The notes: generated by a model not told the origin, from the letters alone. Shown: positions 24,869 through 34,923, numbered from the stretch's first letter. The stretch is DNA of 64,000 nucleotides from an uncultured Bacilli bacterium (GCA_910584165.1 CAJTZU010000002.1:62001-126000); one strand, 5' to 3'. Numbers and translations are program-made.

Positions 24869-26551
24869 TCATTTTTTACGTCTCCATATAGATTGTAATA
24901 ATTCTTTTCCAATAACAGTTTGAAATGTATGTGTCAAATAAGTAGAACCAAAATAAATAATGGCACCTACAATCGCATAAATAATCGTTATTACAATAGA
25001 CATTCCTCTACCATATCCTGTAATTGGAATAAAATAACTTAATCCAGAAAGCACTAAAAACATCAAGAAACAACATAAAAGAATATAACCTAAATGTTTA
25101 AATGTTTTCTTATAAGAAATATGGATTGTTTTCTTAATATCACATAAACTAATACAAATTGTAATAGAATAGCCTAACATCGTAGCTACTAAGTTACCAT
25201 AGTAAATAGGAAGTCCTATTTTATGAAATAAAATCATAAATGGTACATTTAGTGCAGTATTAAAGAAAAATCCTACTAAAAGCGCAATATACATTTTTTT
25301 ATATCTATTAAGAGATTGCATAATAACATTTACATTCGTAAAAACGCTACAGAAAACCGCTACAAAGATACTAACTGTAAACACCTTTGGGCCATAAAAG
25401 GATTTTCCATAAAAAATAGTCCAAACAGGTTCTGCTAAAAAAGATAATCCAACAGCCATGGGAATAGTAATATATAAAATAATTTGTAAAGTTTTATTAA
25501 TTTTTCTTTTTACTTCTTCTGTATTTTTTGCAACTACATCACTGGTTAAACTTGGTAATAAACTAATAATAATACCATTCGCAATAGCCATAACAATAAC
25601 ATTTAATTTAGTTCCTAAAGTAGTTACAATATTCATAATAACCGAAGCGTCTGTTAACGTATAATTCGCTACATTCGTAAGTGTATTTACAACTGTAAAC
25701 ATATCTACTAATTGAAAAGAAGAACCTACTATTTCCATAACAATTAAGGGAATGGTATAACGAATAATTTTCTTAAATAAATATTTATTCGTAATCTCTT
25801 TTTCTTCCTCATGTTTAGGAGTAGATACCTCTTCTATTTGATTTTTTTTCTTTCGCAAATAGAAGAGTGCTGCTATCGCACTTATAGTTGCTCCAAATAC
25901 AGAAACACCAACAGCAACTCCTAGAGAAGTATGAAAAACTTCCATACATAAATAAGAGCCTACTAAAATAACAATTACTCTCGCAACTTGTTCTACTACT
26001 TGGGAAATAGAAGAAGCTTGAATATATTTCATTCCTTGTAAATATCCACGAATCATGCTAATTAACGTTACAAAGAAAATGGCAGAGGCAGAAATACGGA
26101 TAACAAAAGCAATCTCACAAATTAAATATTGCCCATTTAAAACATTTCCGTAAGCAATCAGCTCTGCTCCTAAAGTACGGGCAATAGGAGTATAATCATA
26201 AAAATTGATAATATATTTCGCTAAAATAGGTGCAAATAAAATTAACAAAAAGGTTGTAATAATAGAAGAAATAATCATGACCCTTCCAGCCAATTGATAA
26301 ACTCTTCTTTTCGTATATTCATACCCTAAGGTATGATATTCACTAACCATTTTACTAATAGCTAATGGAAGTCCTATGGTAGATAAATTTAAAAATAATG
26401 CATAAATATTATATGAAGAACCATAAATAACACTACCATTTGGGCCTATAATAGAATAAAAAGGAATAACATATAATACTCCCAATATTTTCGTTATAAT
26501 AAGACAGAAAGTCGCTACAAAAGCACCACGTAAAAAATTATCTTTCTTCAT
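24869..26551 (-). CDS. MOP-superfamily flippase, SpoVB/MurJ type
   Basis: A 560-residue integral membrane protein with about 14 helices and the start typical of SpoVB/YtgP/MurJ (FLRGAFVATFCLIITKILGVLYVIPF). Members flip lipid-linked peptidoglycan precursors or act in spore cortex synthesis. The ATG at 26551 is chosen since the AAAGGG ribosome site directly abuts the ATG at 26560. It heads the run that continues to mbl, suggesting a role in envelope growth or spore cortex. It could be spoVB or the vegetative flippase. Confidence 0.88.
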   Translation of the reverse strand: MKKDNFLRGAFVATFCLIITKILGVLYVIPFYSIIGPNGSVIYGSSYNIYALFLNLSTIGLPLAISKMVSEYHTLGYEYTKRRVYQLAGRVMIISSIITTFLLILFAPILAKYIINFYDYTPIARTLGAELIAYGNVLNGQYLICEIAFVIRISASAIFFVTLISMIRGYLQGMKYIQASSISQVVEQVARVIVILVGSYLCMEVFHTSLGVAVGVSVFGATISAIAALFYLRKKKNQIEEVSTPKHEEEKEITNKYLFKKIIRYTIPLIVMEIVGSSFQLVDMFTVVNTLTNVANYTLTDASVIMNIVTTLGTKLNVIVMAIANGIIISLLPSLTSDVVAKNTEEVKRKINKTLQIILYITIPMAVGLSFLAEPVWTIFYGKSFYGPKVFTVSIFVAVFCSVFTNVNVIMQSLNRYKKMYIALLVGFFFNTALNVPFMILFHKIGLPIYYGNLVATMLGYSITICISLCDIKKTIHISYKKTFKHLGYILLCCFLMFLVLSGLSYFIPITGYGRGMSIVITIIYAIVGAIIYFGSTYLTHTFQTVIGKELLQSIWRRKK

Positions 26552-26577
26552 GCTTTTCATCCCTTTCTATCGTATCA

Positions 26578-26606
26578 ATTATACTATTAATAGAAAAATA
26601 AAACAA
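26578..26606 (-). promoter_or_regulatory. Candidate promoter of the flippase operon
   Basis: On the minus strand TTGTTT (26601-26606), 17-base spacer, TATAAT (26578-26583). Confidence 0.5.
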
Positions 26607-26658
26607 GTTTCTTCCCTTTCTTATCATTTTCATGTATACTAATGTGGGGTGTTGGTAT

Positions 26659-27489
26659 ATGTATCAATTTGTAGAAGATTTAAAAGAATCTCAATATAAA
26701 AAATTTGTTCAAGAAAAAAAATTAAATCAGAAAAGAAATACAAACAAAGATTGTTTTTATATTGGTTTTGCCAAAGATAAAAAACTAATTGCATGTGCAA
26801 GAATATTCATTTTAATAGAAAATCAAAAAAGAATTCTTTACATACCACTTGGAATTCAAACCATTATAGAAGATAGCGATTTTTATCTTTTTGTGAAAAA
26901 ATATTTAATCATTACGGCTAAGAAATATCATGCACAAATTATTAAAGTGTATTCCCAAGAAAACGAAAATTTATTAGAAATTGGATTTAAATTGACTAAA
27001 AAAAGTGGAGATTCTTATTTACCATTAAAAAAAGAAAAAGCTTACAGTCTACCTACTTACTTAAAAATTGTAGAAATGAATTCTGAGCGGAAAAGAAGAA
27101 AGCTAAAAGAAATTAAAAGAAATAATAATGATTTATTTTTGTTTAACAATGTTACATTCTTTACTTTACAATTAGACTTATATGCTTACTTAGATACCTT
27201 AAAAGATCTAGTAGAAAAAAAATTAATTGAAAAAATTATGGAAGAAAATGGCGATAGCATTATTTTAGAAAGTGCGAGTATAGAATTTTTTAATGAAGAA
27301 GAAGCTCAACTAATTGAATTAGAGGAATATTCTACTTTATTACAGGAAAAAAGGAAAAATCTATTTTTTCAAAAACTAAAAGAAGAACTACTAAATAAAG
27401 GAATTCACAAATTATTTTTTCAAAATTCTAAAAACAACGCATTTCCTTTAACACAAGATATCATATTAGAATATTTTTTAACATTATAA
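26659..27489 (+). CDS. FemAB-like peptidoglycan bridge protein, short
   Basis: About 276 residues that resemble the FemAB (GNAT-fold) peptidyltransferases, which add amino acids to lipid II using aminoacyl-tRNA. Suggestive parts are the ILYIPLGIQTII strand, the ENENLLEIGFKLTK segment and a later charged helical region resembling the FemX coiled coil. The family is usually about 330-420 residues, so this one is short and may lack part of the second GNAT domain. The ATG at 26659 has GGGGTG seven bases upstream. Its function is tentative. Confidence 0.55.
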   Translation: MYQFVEDLKESQYKKFVQEKKLNQKRNTNKDCFYIGFAKDKKLIACARIFILIENQKRILYIPLGIQTIIEDSDFYLFVKKYLIITAKKYHAQIIKVYSQENENLLEIGFKLTKKSGDSYLPLKKEKAYSLPTYLKIVEMNSERKRRKLKEIKRNNNDLFLFNNVTFFTLQLDLYAYLDTLKDLVEKKLIEKIMEENGDSIILESASIEFFNEEEAQLIELEEYSTLLQEKRKNLFFQKLKEELLNKGIHKLFFQNSKNNAFPLTQDIILEYFLTL

Positions 27490-27515
27490 AAAGAGGATTT
27501 ATTCATCCTCTTTTT
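27488..27515. terminator. Bidirectional intrinsic terminator
   Basis: AAAAAGAGGAT (27488-27498) pairs with ATCCTCTTTTT (27505-27515). Separates the FemAB-like gene and convergent ftsH. Confidence 0.87.
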
Positions 27516-29496
27516 CTTTTAGTTCATCAAGCAATTCTTCTCTTTCCATTTTTGCATAGCCTTTAATTTTCTTTTCTTTTGCTAATTCTCTTAAATCCTC
27601 TAAAGATAAATCGTCTATAGAAGCTTCTTTAAAATCACTTTTATCAACTTCATTATCTAAATCTGGCATGCATCCATGCTCCACTAAATACTCAATTTGC
27701 TCTTTTGTAATTGTCTCATACTCCAATAAAGTATTAGCAATTAAATCTAGTAAATCTTTATTATCAGAAATAATTTGTTTCGTTTTTTCATAACATTCAT
27801 TAATAATTTTACGTTGCTCTTGGTCAATTTCAAAAGCAACTTGACTTGAGAAATTTCTACTCTTATTATAATCTCTTCCCAAGAATACACTAGATTCTTG
27901 ATGTTCAAATTGAACAGGTCCTAAATCACTCATACCATATTCTGTAACCATCGCACGGGCGATTTTCGTAGCCTTTTCAAAGTCATTATGAGCACCTGTT
28001 GTTACTTCATTAAAGATTAATTCTTCTGCTACACGTCCACCAAGTAAACCACTAATTGTTTCTAATAATTCATTCTTTGTAGATAAGAAAGTTTCCTCTC
28101 TTGGTAACATTAAATTATATCCACCAGCTGTTCCTCTTGGAATAATCGTTATTTTCTGTACTTCATTAGCACCCTCTAACTTAATTCCAACAACAGCATG
28201 ACCTGCTTCATGATAAGCAACCACTCTTTTTTCTTTTTCTGTATACTTTTTAGTAATTTTAGCTGGCCCCATTAACACACGGTCATGTGCTTCATCAATT
28301 TCAGCCATTGTAATTGCTTCCTTATTTCTTCTTACAGTAAGTAATGCTGCTTCATTTAATAAGTTTTCTAAATCTGCTCCACTAAAACCTACAGTACGTT
28401 TTGCTATATTTTCCAATTTAATACCTTTTGCAAAAGTTTTTCCCTTAGCATGAACAGCTAATATTTCTTCTCTTCCTTTTACATCTGGTAAATTAACAGT
28501 AACTTGTCTATCAAAACGTCCTGGACGTAATAATGCTGGGTCTAATACATCAGGTCTATTTGTTGCTGCTATAACAATGATTCCTTCGTTTTCTCCAAAA
28601 CCATCCATCTCAGTAAGTAATTGATTTAATGTTTGTTCACGCTCATCGTGTCCTCCCCCTAAACCAGCACCTCTTTGACGTCCAACGGCATCGATTTCAT
28701 CAATAAAGATTAAACATGGTGCATTGTGTTTTGCTTGTTTAAACATATCTCTTACACGGGAAGCACCTACACCAACAAATAATTCTACGAAATCAGAACC
28801 ACTAATATAGTAGAATGGTACATTAGCTTCTCCGGCTACAGCTCTTGCTAATAATGTCTTACCAGTTCCTGGAGGACCTACAAGCAATACACCTTTTGGA
28901 ATTCTAGCCCCCATCTTTTGAAACTTCTTTGGTGACTTTAAGAATTCAATTAACTCTGCTACTTCTTCTTTTTCTTCTGTTAGTCCAGCAACATCGTTAA
29001 AAGTAACTTTCTTTCTATCATCATTCAAACGGGCTCTACTTTTTCCAAAATCCATAGATTTATTAGCGCTTCCCATTTGTTTAGAAAGGAAATAAATTCC
29101 AACACCTACCAATAATACAATTGGCAAAACATTTACTAATAATGCAAGTAATAAACTAGATTCTGGATCTTTAGTAGTTGCTACGTTAAATCCATATTCA
29201 TCTCTACCAGCATATAATTCTTTAATAGTAGAATCTGTTAAAGGTGCTTTTACATAATAAGACTCGTTCTTATTATATCCCTCTAACTGCCCAGTTAATT
29301 CATAAACACTAGCACTGCTAGAAGGTGTAATAGTAACATCCTTTACTTTACCTTCTTCCATTACTTGAATAAATTCACTGTAGGATAATGTATTTACTTT
29401 CGTATTTAATACATTAATAAAATACATAACCCCTATAATTACAATGAATAAAAATAAATATGATAATGCACTTCTTTTAACTGCTTTTTTATTCAT
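27499..29496 (-). CDS. ftsH: ATP-dependent zinc metalloprotease FtsH
   Basis: A 665-residue membrane AAA+ protease that degrades misfolded and regulatory membrane and cytosolic proteins. Two N-terminal helices (about 11-29 and 115-136) flank an external domain. The AAA domain has Walker A GPPGTGKT (207-214), Walker B LIFIDEID (262-269), and the second region of homology NRPDVLDPALLRPGRFDR. The zinc site is HEAGH (429-433). The tail is acidic, ending in KEKEDE. It follows tilS directly; in Bacillus the hprT gene lies between the two, and it is absent here. Confidence 0.97.
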   Translation of the reverse strand: MNKKAVKRSALSYLFLFIVIIGVMYFINVLNTKVNTLSYSEFIQVMEEGKVKDVTITPSSSASVYELTGQLEGYNKNESYYVKAPLTDSTIKELYAGRDEYGFNVATTKDPESSLLLALLVNVLPIVLLVGVGIYFLSKQMGSANKSMDFGKSRARLNDDRKKVTFNDVAGLTEEKEEVAELIEFLKSPKKFQKMGARIPKGVLLVGPPGTGKTLLARAVAGEANVPFYYISGSDFVELFVGVGASRVRDMFKQAKHNAPCLIFIDEIDAVGRQRGAGLGGGHDEREQTLNQLLTEMDGFGENEGIIVIAATNRPDVLDPALLRPGRFDRQVTVNLPDVKGREEILAVHAKGKTFAKGIKLENIAKRTVGFSGADLENLLNEAALLTVRRNKEAITMAEIDEAHDRVLMGPAKITKKYTEKEKRVVAYHEAGHAVVGIKLEGANEVQKITIIPRGTAGGYNLMLPREETFLSTKNELLETISGLLGGRVAEELIFNEVTTGAHNDFEKATKIARAMVTEYGMSDLGPVQFEHQESSVFLGRDYNKSRNFSSQVAFEIDQEQRKIINECYEKTKQIISDNKDLLDLIANTLLEYETITKEQIEYLVEHGCMPDLDNEVDKSDFKEASIDDLSLEDLRELAKEKKIKGYAKMEREELLDELKEKEDE

Positions 29497-29511
29497 AAAA
29501 AACTCCCTTCT

Positions 29512-30831
29512 TTAATAGTACTTTAGTATTATATCATAAATTCCAGTTTTTTTCCTATCAAATTGCGATTTTTTTAGGCCTGGAAGCCAAATTATTTGTC
29601 CGCTATTATCGACAACCACAGGCCAAGTATTACGCTCTAATAATGGAATTTTTTCATTTGTAAAAATATCCCCTATTTTTTTATGCCCTTGCATATTTTT
29701 AATAGTCATTTTATCACCAGAACAATAATTTCTAACAAATAGCGGTAAAGATAACATCGAACTATCCAAATAAGTTACAAAATTACTAGTATCATCACTT
29801 TCTTTTACCATTTCTAAACGATGAGTATTTGGTAGTTCTACTACTTTTTCAATAGGATATTGATAAGAATTATTTTCCTCCTGATTTTCAAATAGAATTT
29901 CATTATAACCTTTAATCACTTTATAATTATCAGGAAAATCAAGAGAAGTATTTACTACTCCATCCTTTATAAAATTCCATAAAATATATAGATGATTCTT
30001 GGTAATTTTCATAATGTTCTCTTGATAAATTTGAAATAAATATCTTTTTAATATTTCTTTTTGAAGAAATTCTTCTTCCTTCAATAAAGCAATCCAATTT
30101 AATTTTCCATCTATGACAATTTGATTATATTTTTTTTCTACTACTTTTTCAATATAATTCAATACTTCTTGTAATTCTTCGCTACATTCTAAAAATTTTA
30201 AATGAACCTTTTTATTTTCTGCTTTTAAAAAAGGCAATAAATTTTTTCTATAACGATTTCTTGTATAATGATTATCTTGGTTACTACTATCTTCTACAAA
30301 AGGTATATGATTATCTTTTACATATTGATAAATATCTTCTTTTGTGGCATACAAAAGAGGCCTTACAATAGTATAAAAACTTCTTTTACTACTTTTAGAT
30401 ATTCCACTAATTCCTTTTAAAGAAGATCCTCTTACTATTCTCATCATCATTGTTTCAATTAAATCATCACCATGATGTGCTGTAAATAAATAAGAAGATT
30501 GATATTTTTCTAAAATATGCTCAAAAAACTGGTATCTTTTTTCACGAGCAATACTTTCTGTAAATTTATCTTCATAAATTAGCTTAGTAGTTTCAAATAA
30601 AAGATGATTTTCTTCACAATATTTTTTTACAAAAATTTGCTCTGAATCACTCTCTTTTCTAAGATTGTGGTGAATATGAACGCAGACAATTTGACAAGAG
30701 GAATTTTGACAATAATTCTTTAACATCTGTAATAAGGCCATAGAGTCTGCACCACCAGAAACTCCAATTACCAAATAAGAATTATTTTCTAAATCAATAT
30801 TCTCTTTAAAAAATGAATAAACTTCATTCAT
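29512..30831 (-). CDS. tilS: tRNA(Ile)-lysidine synthase TilS
   Basis: A 439-residue enzyme that converts C34 of tRNA-Ile2 to lysidine. The PP-loop is SGGADS (about 25-30, IGVSGGADSMALL), followed by HIHHNLR and the SSNQDNHYTRNRYR motif of the N-terminal domain. The C-terminal TilS domain carries the LPLFVRNYCSGDKM and WPVVVDNSGQIIWLPG segments. The ATG has a TGGTGG ribosome site. It is 15 bases from ftsH and probably cotranscribed. Confidence 0.95.
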   Translation of the reverse strand: MNEVYSFFKENIDLENNSYLVIGVSGGADSMALLQMLKNYCQNSSCQIVCVHIHHNLRKESDSEQIFVKKYCEENHLLFETTKLIYEDKFTESIAREKRYQFFEHILEKYQSSYLFTAHHGDDLIETMMMRIVRGSSLKGISGISKSSKRSFYTIVRPLLYATKEDIYQYVKDNHIPFVEDSSNQDNHYTRNRYRKNLLPFLKAENKKVHLKFLECSEELQEVLNYIEKVVEKKYNQIVIDGKLNWIALLKEEEFLQKEILKRYLFQIYQENIMKITKNHLYILWNFIKDGVVNTSLDFPDNYKVIKGYNEILFENQEENNSYQYPIEKVVELPNTHRLEMVKESDDTSNFVTYLDSSMLSLPLFVRNYCSGDKMTIKNMQGHKKIGDIFTNEKIPLLERNTWPVVVDNSGQIIWLPGLKKSQFDRKKTGIYDIILKYY

Positions 30832-30876
30832 ATAACCACCAATGCTATTGTAATATAAAAAAGCTTTTTATACAAG

Positions 30877-30904
30877 AAAAAGTAAGATACAAAATCTTAC
30901 TTTT
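30877..30904 (-). terminator. Intrinsic terminator
   Basis: AAAAGTAAGAT (30878-30888) pairs with ATCTTACTTTT (30894-30904) and is followed on the minus strand by a T run and TTGTATAA. Ends the BIG2-domain gene. Confidence 0.82.
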
Positions 30905-32261
30905 ATCTTGTTGCTGTATATTTTTTTCCTTTCATGAAAACAATAGAGTCTTTTAATAATGCATAATTACCCATTGTAATGGAAATTTCATTTTCCCTAC
31001 CATTATTTTGTGCAGTAAATGGTTCCATAATAGCTGTAACTTGATTTGTAATGTCTACACCGTTTTGGTAAATTTTAATAGTGTATCCCATTAATTCACC
31101 AGTCTCTGTACGGAATTCTTTTACTTGGAATGTATAGTTATCTGTTACTGTTAAGAAGTAGGATGCAACTTTATTATTAGAAGTAGTAGCACGAATTTCA
31201 GTCACACCTTCTCCACGAATTGTAATAGTTCCTTTTGCATCTACAATTGCTACATTCGGATTAGTACTACTCCATCTAACACTTGTATCTGTGGCATTCT
31301 CTGGGCTAATAGTAGCCACTAAAGTAATAGAGCCATACGCAGTTGTTACAGTATCGGAATCTCTATCTAATTCGATTTTTGTTACTTCTACTTTTTGATC
31401 TGTTACGATTAAACGGATATCAGAAGATTTTTCTCCATCAACTGTTGTAGCACGAATAGTTGATGAACCTGGCTTAAGAGCCGTTATTACACCATCTTTT
31501 ACAGTGGCAACATTTTCATTCGTACTTAACCAAGTTACCTTTTTATTGGAAGCACGACTCGGTTTTACAATTGCTTCTACTTTGGTAGTACTTCCCTTTA
31601 CCAAACTTAATCTAGTAGCACTTAATGTTAATCCAGTTACAGGAATTGTTCCACCCTCTGTCAAATCTTTTAAATGAGGGTCTTTAGGATCTAATACTTC
31701 CACCGTAAATCTTTTACTATCGCTATTTAAAGCTTTATCTACTACTGAAACTCTAACTTGATAACTTCCTATTTCAGTGGTATCAATAAAGCTTGGTTCA
31801 AATTGAACTTTTCCTCTAATTCCAGAAGTACTGTCCTTTACCTTATATTTATTATCAAAAGTAAAAGGAGTTCCCTGTGCTACATAAAAGATATCATCTA
31901 CTTCGATTTCTGGATTATCTTTATCTATATTTTCAACACGATATGGTACTACTTTCGATTTTCTACCATTATTTGTTTTCAACATAATTTGTAATTCTTG
32001 ATTATCGGAAGCTGTAAATTGATTACTAGACTGCCAATTTTTTCCACCATCAAAAGAATAACTATCAATTTTAATATCTTTATTTTGATAATCTACAGAC
32101 ACCACAACATCTTCTGATGTCCAATATTCATTATCCAATGTAATGGAAATTAAGTCTGTTTTCAAGACAATATATGCTTCTTGGTAGTAAATATAAAATA
32201 TAAAACCACCTACTAAAGTCATCAAGAAAAATATAACAGAATAAAATATATTTTTTCGCAT
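30903..32261 (-). CDS. Membrane-anchored BIG2 (Ig-like) surface protein
   Basis: About 452 residues. A short cytoplasmic start and a membrane helix (about 6-26) are followed by an extracellular domain. A beta-rich region (about 30-205) contains an Ig-like fold with FDGGKNW and SFIDTTEIGSYQVRV. Two BIG2 domains follow, each with VTGLTLS or VTKIELD starts and WSSTN-type motifs (about 210-290 and 292-370). The last 80 residues are a separate beta domain. It may take part in surface adhesion, but no binding partner is known. The start at 32261 follows GGGTG by six bases. Confidence 0.85.
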   Translation of the reverse strand: MRKNIFYSVIFFLMTLVGGFIFYIYYQEAYIVLKTDLISITLDNEYWTSEDVVVSVDYQNKDIKIDSYSFDGGKNWQSSNQFTASDNQELQIMLKTNNGRKSKVVPYRVENIDKDNPEIEVDDIFYVAQGTPFTFDNKYKVKDSTSGIRGKVQFEPSFIDTTEIGSYQVRVSVVDKALNSDSKRFTVEVLDPKDPHLKDLTEGGTIPVTGLTLSATRLSLVKGSTTKVEAIVKPSRASNKKVTWLSTNENVATVKDGVITALKPGSSTIRATTVDGEKSSDIRLIVTDQKVEVTKIELDRDSDTVTTAYGSITLVATISPENATDTSVRWSSTNPNVAIVDAKGTITIRGEGVTEIRATTSNNKVASYFLTVTDNYTFQVKEFRTETGELMGYTIKIYQNGVDITNQVTAIMEPFTAQNNGRENEISITMGNYALLKDSIVFMKGKKYTATR

Positions 32262-32287
32262 AGCCATCACCCATTTTTACTATGTAC

Positions 32288-32316
32288 ATAATATCATAGA
32301 AGTATGCGAAAGTCAA
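32288..32316 (-). promoter_or_regulatory. Sigma-A promoter of the BIG2 gene
   Basis: On the minus strand TTGACT (32311-32316), 17-base spacer, TATTAT (32288-32293), with an extended TGA. Confidence 0.75.
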
Positions 32317-32328
32317 CGAAGCACCTAC

Positions 32329-32979
32329 TTACCAATTGATTTTTTCAATATGATTTTGCTCTAAAAAATAATTGATTTTACTAAACGGTTTACTTCCAAA
32401 AAAGCCTCTATTTGCTGATAGAGGAGAAGGATGAACAGACTCTATAATAGGATGCCTTTTATTTGTAATTAATTCCTTTTTACTACGTGCAAAACTTCCC
32501 CATAATACAAAAATTACTGGTTTTTCTCTTTCATTTAATAAGGTAATAATAGCATCTGTAAAATTTTCCCATCCTCTATTTTTATGAGATAAAGGCTTAT
32601 CCTTTTCTACTGTCATAATAGAATTTAATAATAAAACACCTTGTTTAGCCCAATCTGTTAAGTCACTTTCTTCTCTTACAATACCTAAATCACTTTCTAA
32701 TTCTTTAAATATATTTTGTAAAGAAGGCGGCCTTCTAACATTATTATGAACAGAAAATGAAAGTCCATTTGCTTCTCCTAAACCATGATAAGGATCTTGC
32801 CCTAAAATAACGACTTTTACTTCATCATAATCTGTAAATCTTAAGGCATCAAAAATGTTTTTATAAGGAGGAAAAATAGTTTTCATTTGATACTCCTTTT
32901 TTACAAATATCCCTAAATTTTTAAAATATTCTTTTTTCATTTCGGACGCTAATACTTCATCCCATTTTTTATTAATCAT
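32329..32979 (-). CDS. ung: Uracil-DNA glycosylase, family 1
   Basis: A 216-residue classic Ung that removes uracil from DNA in base-excision repair. The catalytic water-activating Asp62 is in GQDPYHG (60-66), and the catalytic His183 is in VHPSPLSA (182-189). The length is typical. The start overlaps the end of the upstream lipoprotein gene (eight bases), so the genes are coupled in an operon with rsmA. Confidence 0.96.
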   Translation of the reverse strand: MINKKWDEVLASEMKKEYFKNLGIFVKKEYQMKTIFPPYKNIFDALRFTDYDEVKVVILGQDPYHGLGEANGLSFSVHNNVRRPPSLQNIFKELESDLGIVREESDLTDWAKQGVLLLNSIMTVEKDKPLSHKNRGWENFTDAIITLLNEREKPVIFVLWGSFARSKKELITNKRHPIIESVHPSPLSANRGFFGSKPFSKINYFLEQNHIEKINW

Positions 32980-33304
32980 CGTTCTCTCCTATACATTCTA
33001 ATTTATCTTTTCTTCCATTACAAATATAGTTTTTATACTCTATATCATCTGCATAAACCATATTATCCGCCCCAATACAAATAGAGCCAATCGCACTACT
33101 TTCTATATCAGAAGCAGGGATACAATTATTTTCATACCCCATAGTCCACCTTATTTCTGCCTCCTCTAGCATTTTAGAAACTTGTAATTTAATTGTAGCT
33201 TTTTTACTTTCTTTTATCGTATCTGTCGTCTCTTTTAAAGGTTCTTTTTTCTCACTGCATCCTAATATTAAAAGACAATAGCAAAGAATTAATACTTTTT
33301 TCAT
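32972..33304 (-). CDS. Small lipoprotein, 110 aa
   Basis: A short protein with a lipoprotein signal (hydrophobic residues 4-15, then LILGC with the lipidated Cys16). The rest (17-110) is a small extracellular domain with several Cys residues (CIPASD, CIGAD, CNGRKDKLECIG) that may form disulphides. I recognise no family. It overlaps rsmA upstream by four bases (ATGA) and ung downstream by eight bases. Confidence 0.8.
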   Translation of the reverse strand: MKKVLILCYCLLILGCSEKKEPLKETTDTIKESKKATIKLQVSKMLEEAEIRWTMGYENNCIPASDIESSAIGSICIGADNMVYADDIEYKNYICNGRKDKLECIGENDD

Positions 33305-34140
33305 GATAACTCTCCTAACTCATTTGCAATCTCTATGAAAAGTTCTAAAGATAATGCTTCCGCTCTTACATTCAAATCCATTTGATGTCTACTCAACACC
33401 CTCTCTACTTTTTCTAATGGATAATTTTTTAAATTATTACGCAAATTTTTTCTTTTTTGAACAAAACTATCTCTTACTAATTTAAAAAATAAATCTTTAT
33501 CTTTTACACATATTTCTTTTTCTTTCTTTTTAAATTCTACAATAATACTATCTACATTAGGTTTTGGTAAAAAAACATTTCGGCTAACGTCCATTAGCTT
33601 TGATATCTCAAAATAACAATTTAGAAAAACAGTTAAGGAATTATAATCTTTAGAACCTGGTTTTGCTTTAAAGCGGTCTCCTACTTCTTTTTGTACCATT
33701 ACTACTATTTTATCAACAGGAATTTTATCACTAATTATTTTCATAATAATAGGTGTTGTTATATAGTATGGTAAATTAGCAATTACATATAATTTCTCAT
33801 AATGATACTGTTTTAAATCTTTTAATACATCTGCTTCTAAAAAATCTTTATAAATAATATCTACATTATGAATAGATGATAAATTTGATTCTAATACATC
33901 TTTTAAAGTAGTATCTATTTCATAACATAATACTTGATTAGCAGATAAGGCTAATTTATAGGTTAAAGAGCCAGCACCTGGACCTATTTCTATTACTAAA
34001 GTATCTTTATCAATTCTAGATTTATCTACTATATTATTAATAATATTTTCATCTACTATAAAGTTTTGACCAAACTTCTTTTTTAATTTAAAATTATTTT
34101 GTTCTAACTTATCCTGCATTTTTTTAGGAGAATATTCCAT
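33301..34140 (-). CDS. rsmA: 16S rRNA dimethyladenosine transferase RsmA
   Basis: A 279-residue KsgA/RsmA enzyme that dimethylates two adjacent adenosines near the 3' end of 16S rRNA. The SAM site is EIGPGAGSLT, and the catalytic NLPYYITTPI motif follows. The N-terminal KKKFGQNFIVDENI is typical. ATG 34140 is chosen from the GGTGAT ribosome site, and the frame upstream of it is not used. The stop is TGA, which is evidence against the mycoplasma code. rnmV, which normally precedes it, is absent. Confidence 0.95.
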   Translation of the reverse strand: MEYSPKKMQDKLEQNNFKLKKKFGQNFIVDENIINNIVDKSRIDKDTLVIEIGPGAGSLTYKLALSANQVLCYEIDTTLKDVLESNLSSIHNVDIIYKDFLEADVLKDLKQYHYEKLYVIANLPYYITTPIIMKIISDKIPVDKIVVMVQKEVGDRFKAKPGSKDYNSLTVFLNCYFEISKLMDVSRNVFLPKPNVDSIIVEFKKKEKEICVKDKDLFFKLVRDSFVQKRKNLRNNLKNYPLEKVERVLSRHQMDLNVRAEALSLELFIEIANELGELS

Positions 34141-34163
34141 AAAATCACCAATATTATTATACA

Positions 34164-34195
34164 AGAAAAAAGATGGAATTACCAACCCCATCTTT
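34164..34195 (-). terminator. Intrinsic terminator
   Basis: AAAGATGG (34169-34176) pairs with CCATCTTT (34188-34195), with a T run and TTGTATAAT following on the minus strand. It ends the 3D-domain gene. Confidence 0.8.
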
Positions 34196-34883
34196 GTACA
34201 CTAAATTTTGTATTTTTACTACCCGTTTTTGTTCCTTTGGAATCATCTTGATATACGAACGCTAAATCCATCCATATTTGTCCTTGTCTATATGCCTTTC
34301 GCATAGAGCCACCTGTATCTAATACAACAGCATAAAAAGGATCGATTTGACCATTATCTACTAATATCATTGTTCCACAAGGAAAGCCACTTAAATCCGC
34401 TGCTAAAATACGTACTTTTCCATAATCAGAATCTTGATAGTACATACCATTTTTTACTAAACTAAATTTCGCTCCTGATTCTGTCTTACAAGCAACAGTT
34501 CCTGTTTTACTACATCCTGCACAGTCAGAACCATAAGTAGTAAGCCTTCCAACATATTCACCATTTCTTGCTGTTCCTACTTCTACTACCTTTGTAACAG
34601 GATTTCGTAATATTTTCTTTAATCCATTATCATAAGTATAACTTAAACCATCTTCTCCTTCTACTAAGGTAACTTGTTCAGCATTCTTAGATTTAGAAGA
34701 ATTATACACATATTCTATTGGATAAGGAATTACTTCATTTACTACTGAAACAGTCTTGGTATAACTTGTATTTTCTACATCTATTTCTTTTTCTTGATAA
34801 GCACCTAGTCCTAAAAAAGATACTAAAGATACTGCTAAAACAGACAACCAATTACCAATTAACTTCAGCAAATAGATTTCCAT
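34179..34883 (-). CDS. 3D-domain cell-wall protein, YabE-like
   Basis: A 234-residue secreted or membrane-anchored protein. A hydrophobic N-terminal helix (about 6-27) is followed by a linker with a partial G5-like region (40-103). The 3D domain (about 115-220) has the conserved acidic residues in ADLSGFPCGT, YAVVLDTGG and IWMDLAFV. This fold is found in lytic transglycosylases (MltA and resuscitation-promoting factors). In Bacillus yabE is at the same place between tatD (yabD) and rsmA. Compared with YabE it is shorter and lacks the N-terminal DUF348 repeats. Confidence 0.85.
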   Translation of the reverse strand: MEIYLLKLIGNWLSVLAVSLVSFLGLGAYQEKEIDVENTSYTKTVSVVNEVIPYPIEYVYNSSKSKNAEQVTLVEGEDGLSYTYDNGLKKILRNPVTKVVEVGTARNGEYVGRLTTYGSDCAGCSKTGTVACKTESGAKFSLVKNGMYYQDSDYGKVRILAADLSGFPCGTMILVDNGQIDPFYAVVLDTGGSMRKAYRQGQIWMDLAFVYQDDSKGTKTGSKNTKFSVQRWGW

Positions 34884-34923
34884 AAGGTCACCTCATTAAT
34901 GCTCTAAAGCTAACGAAATTGTA

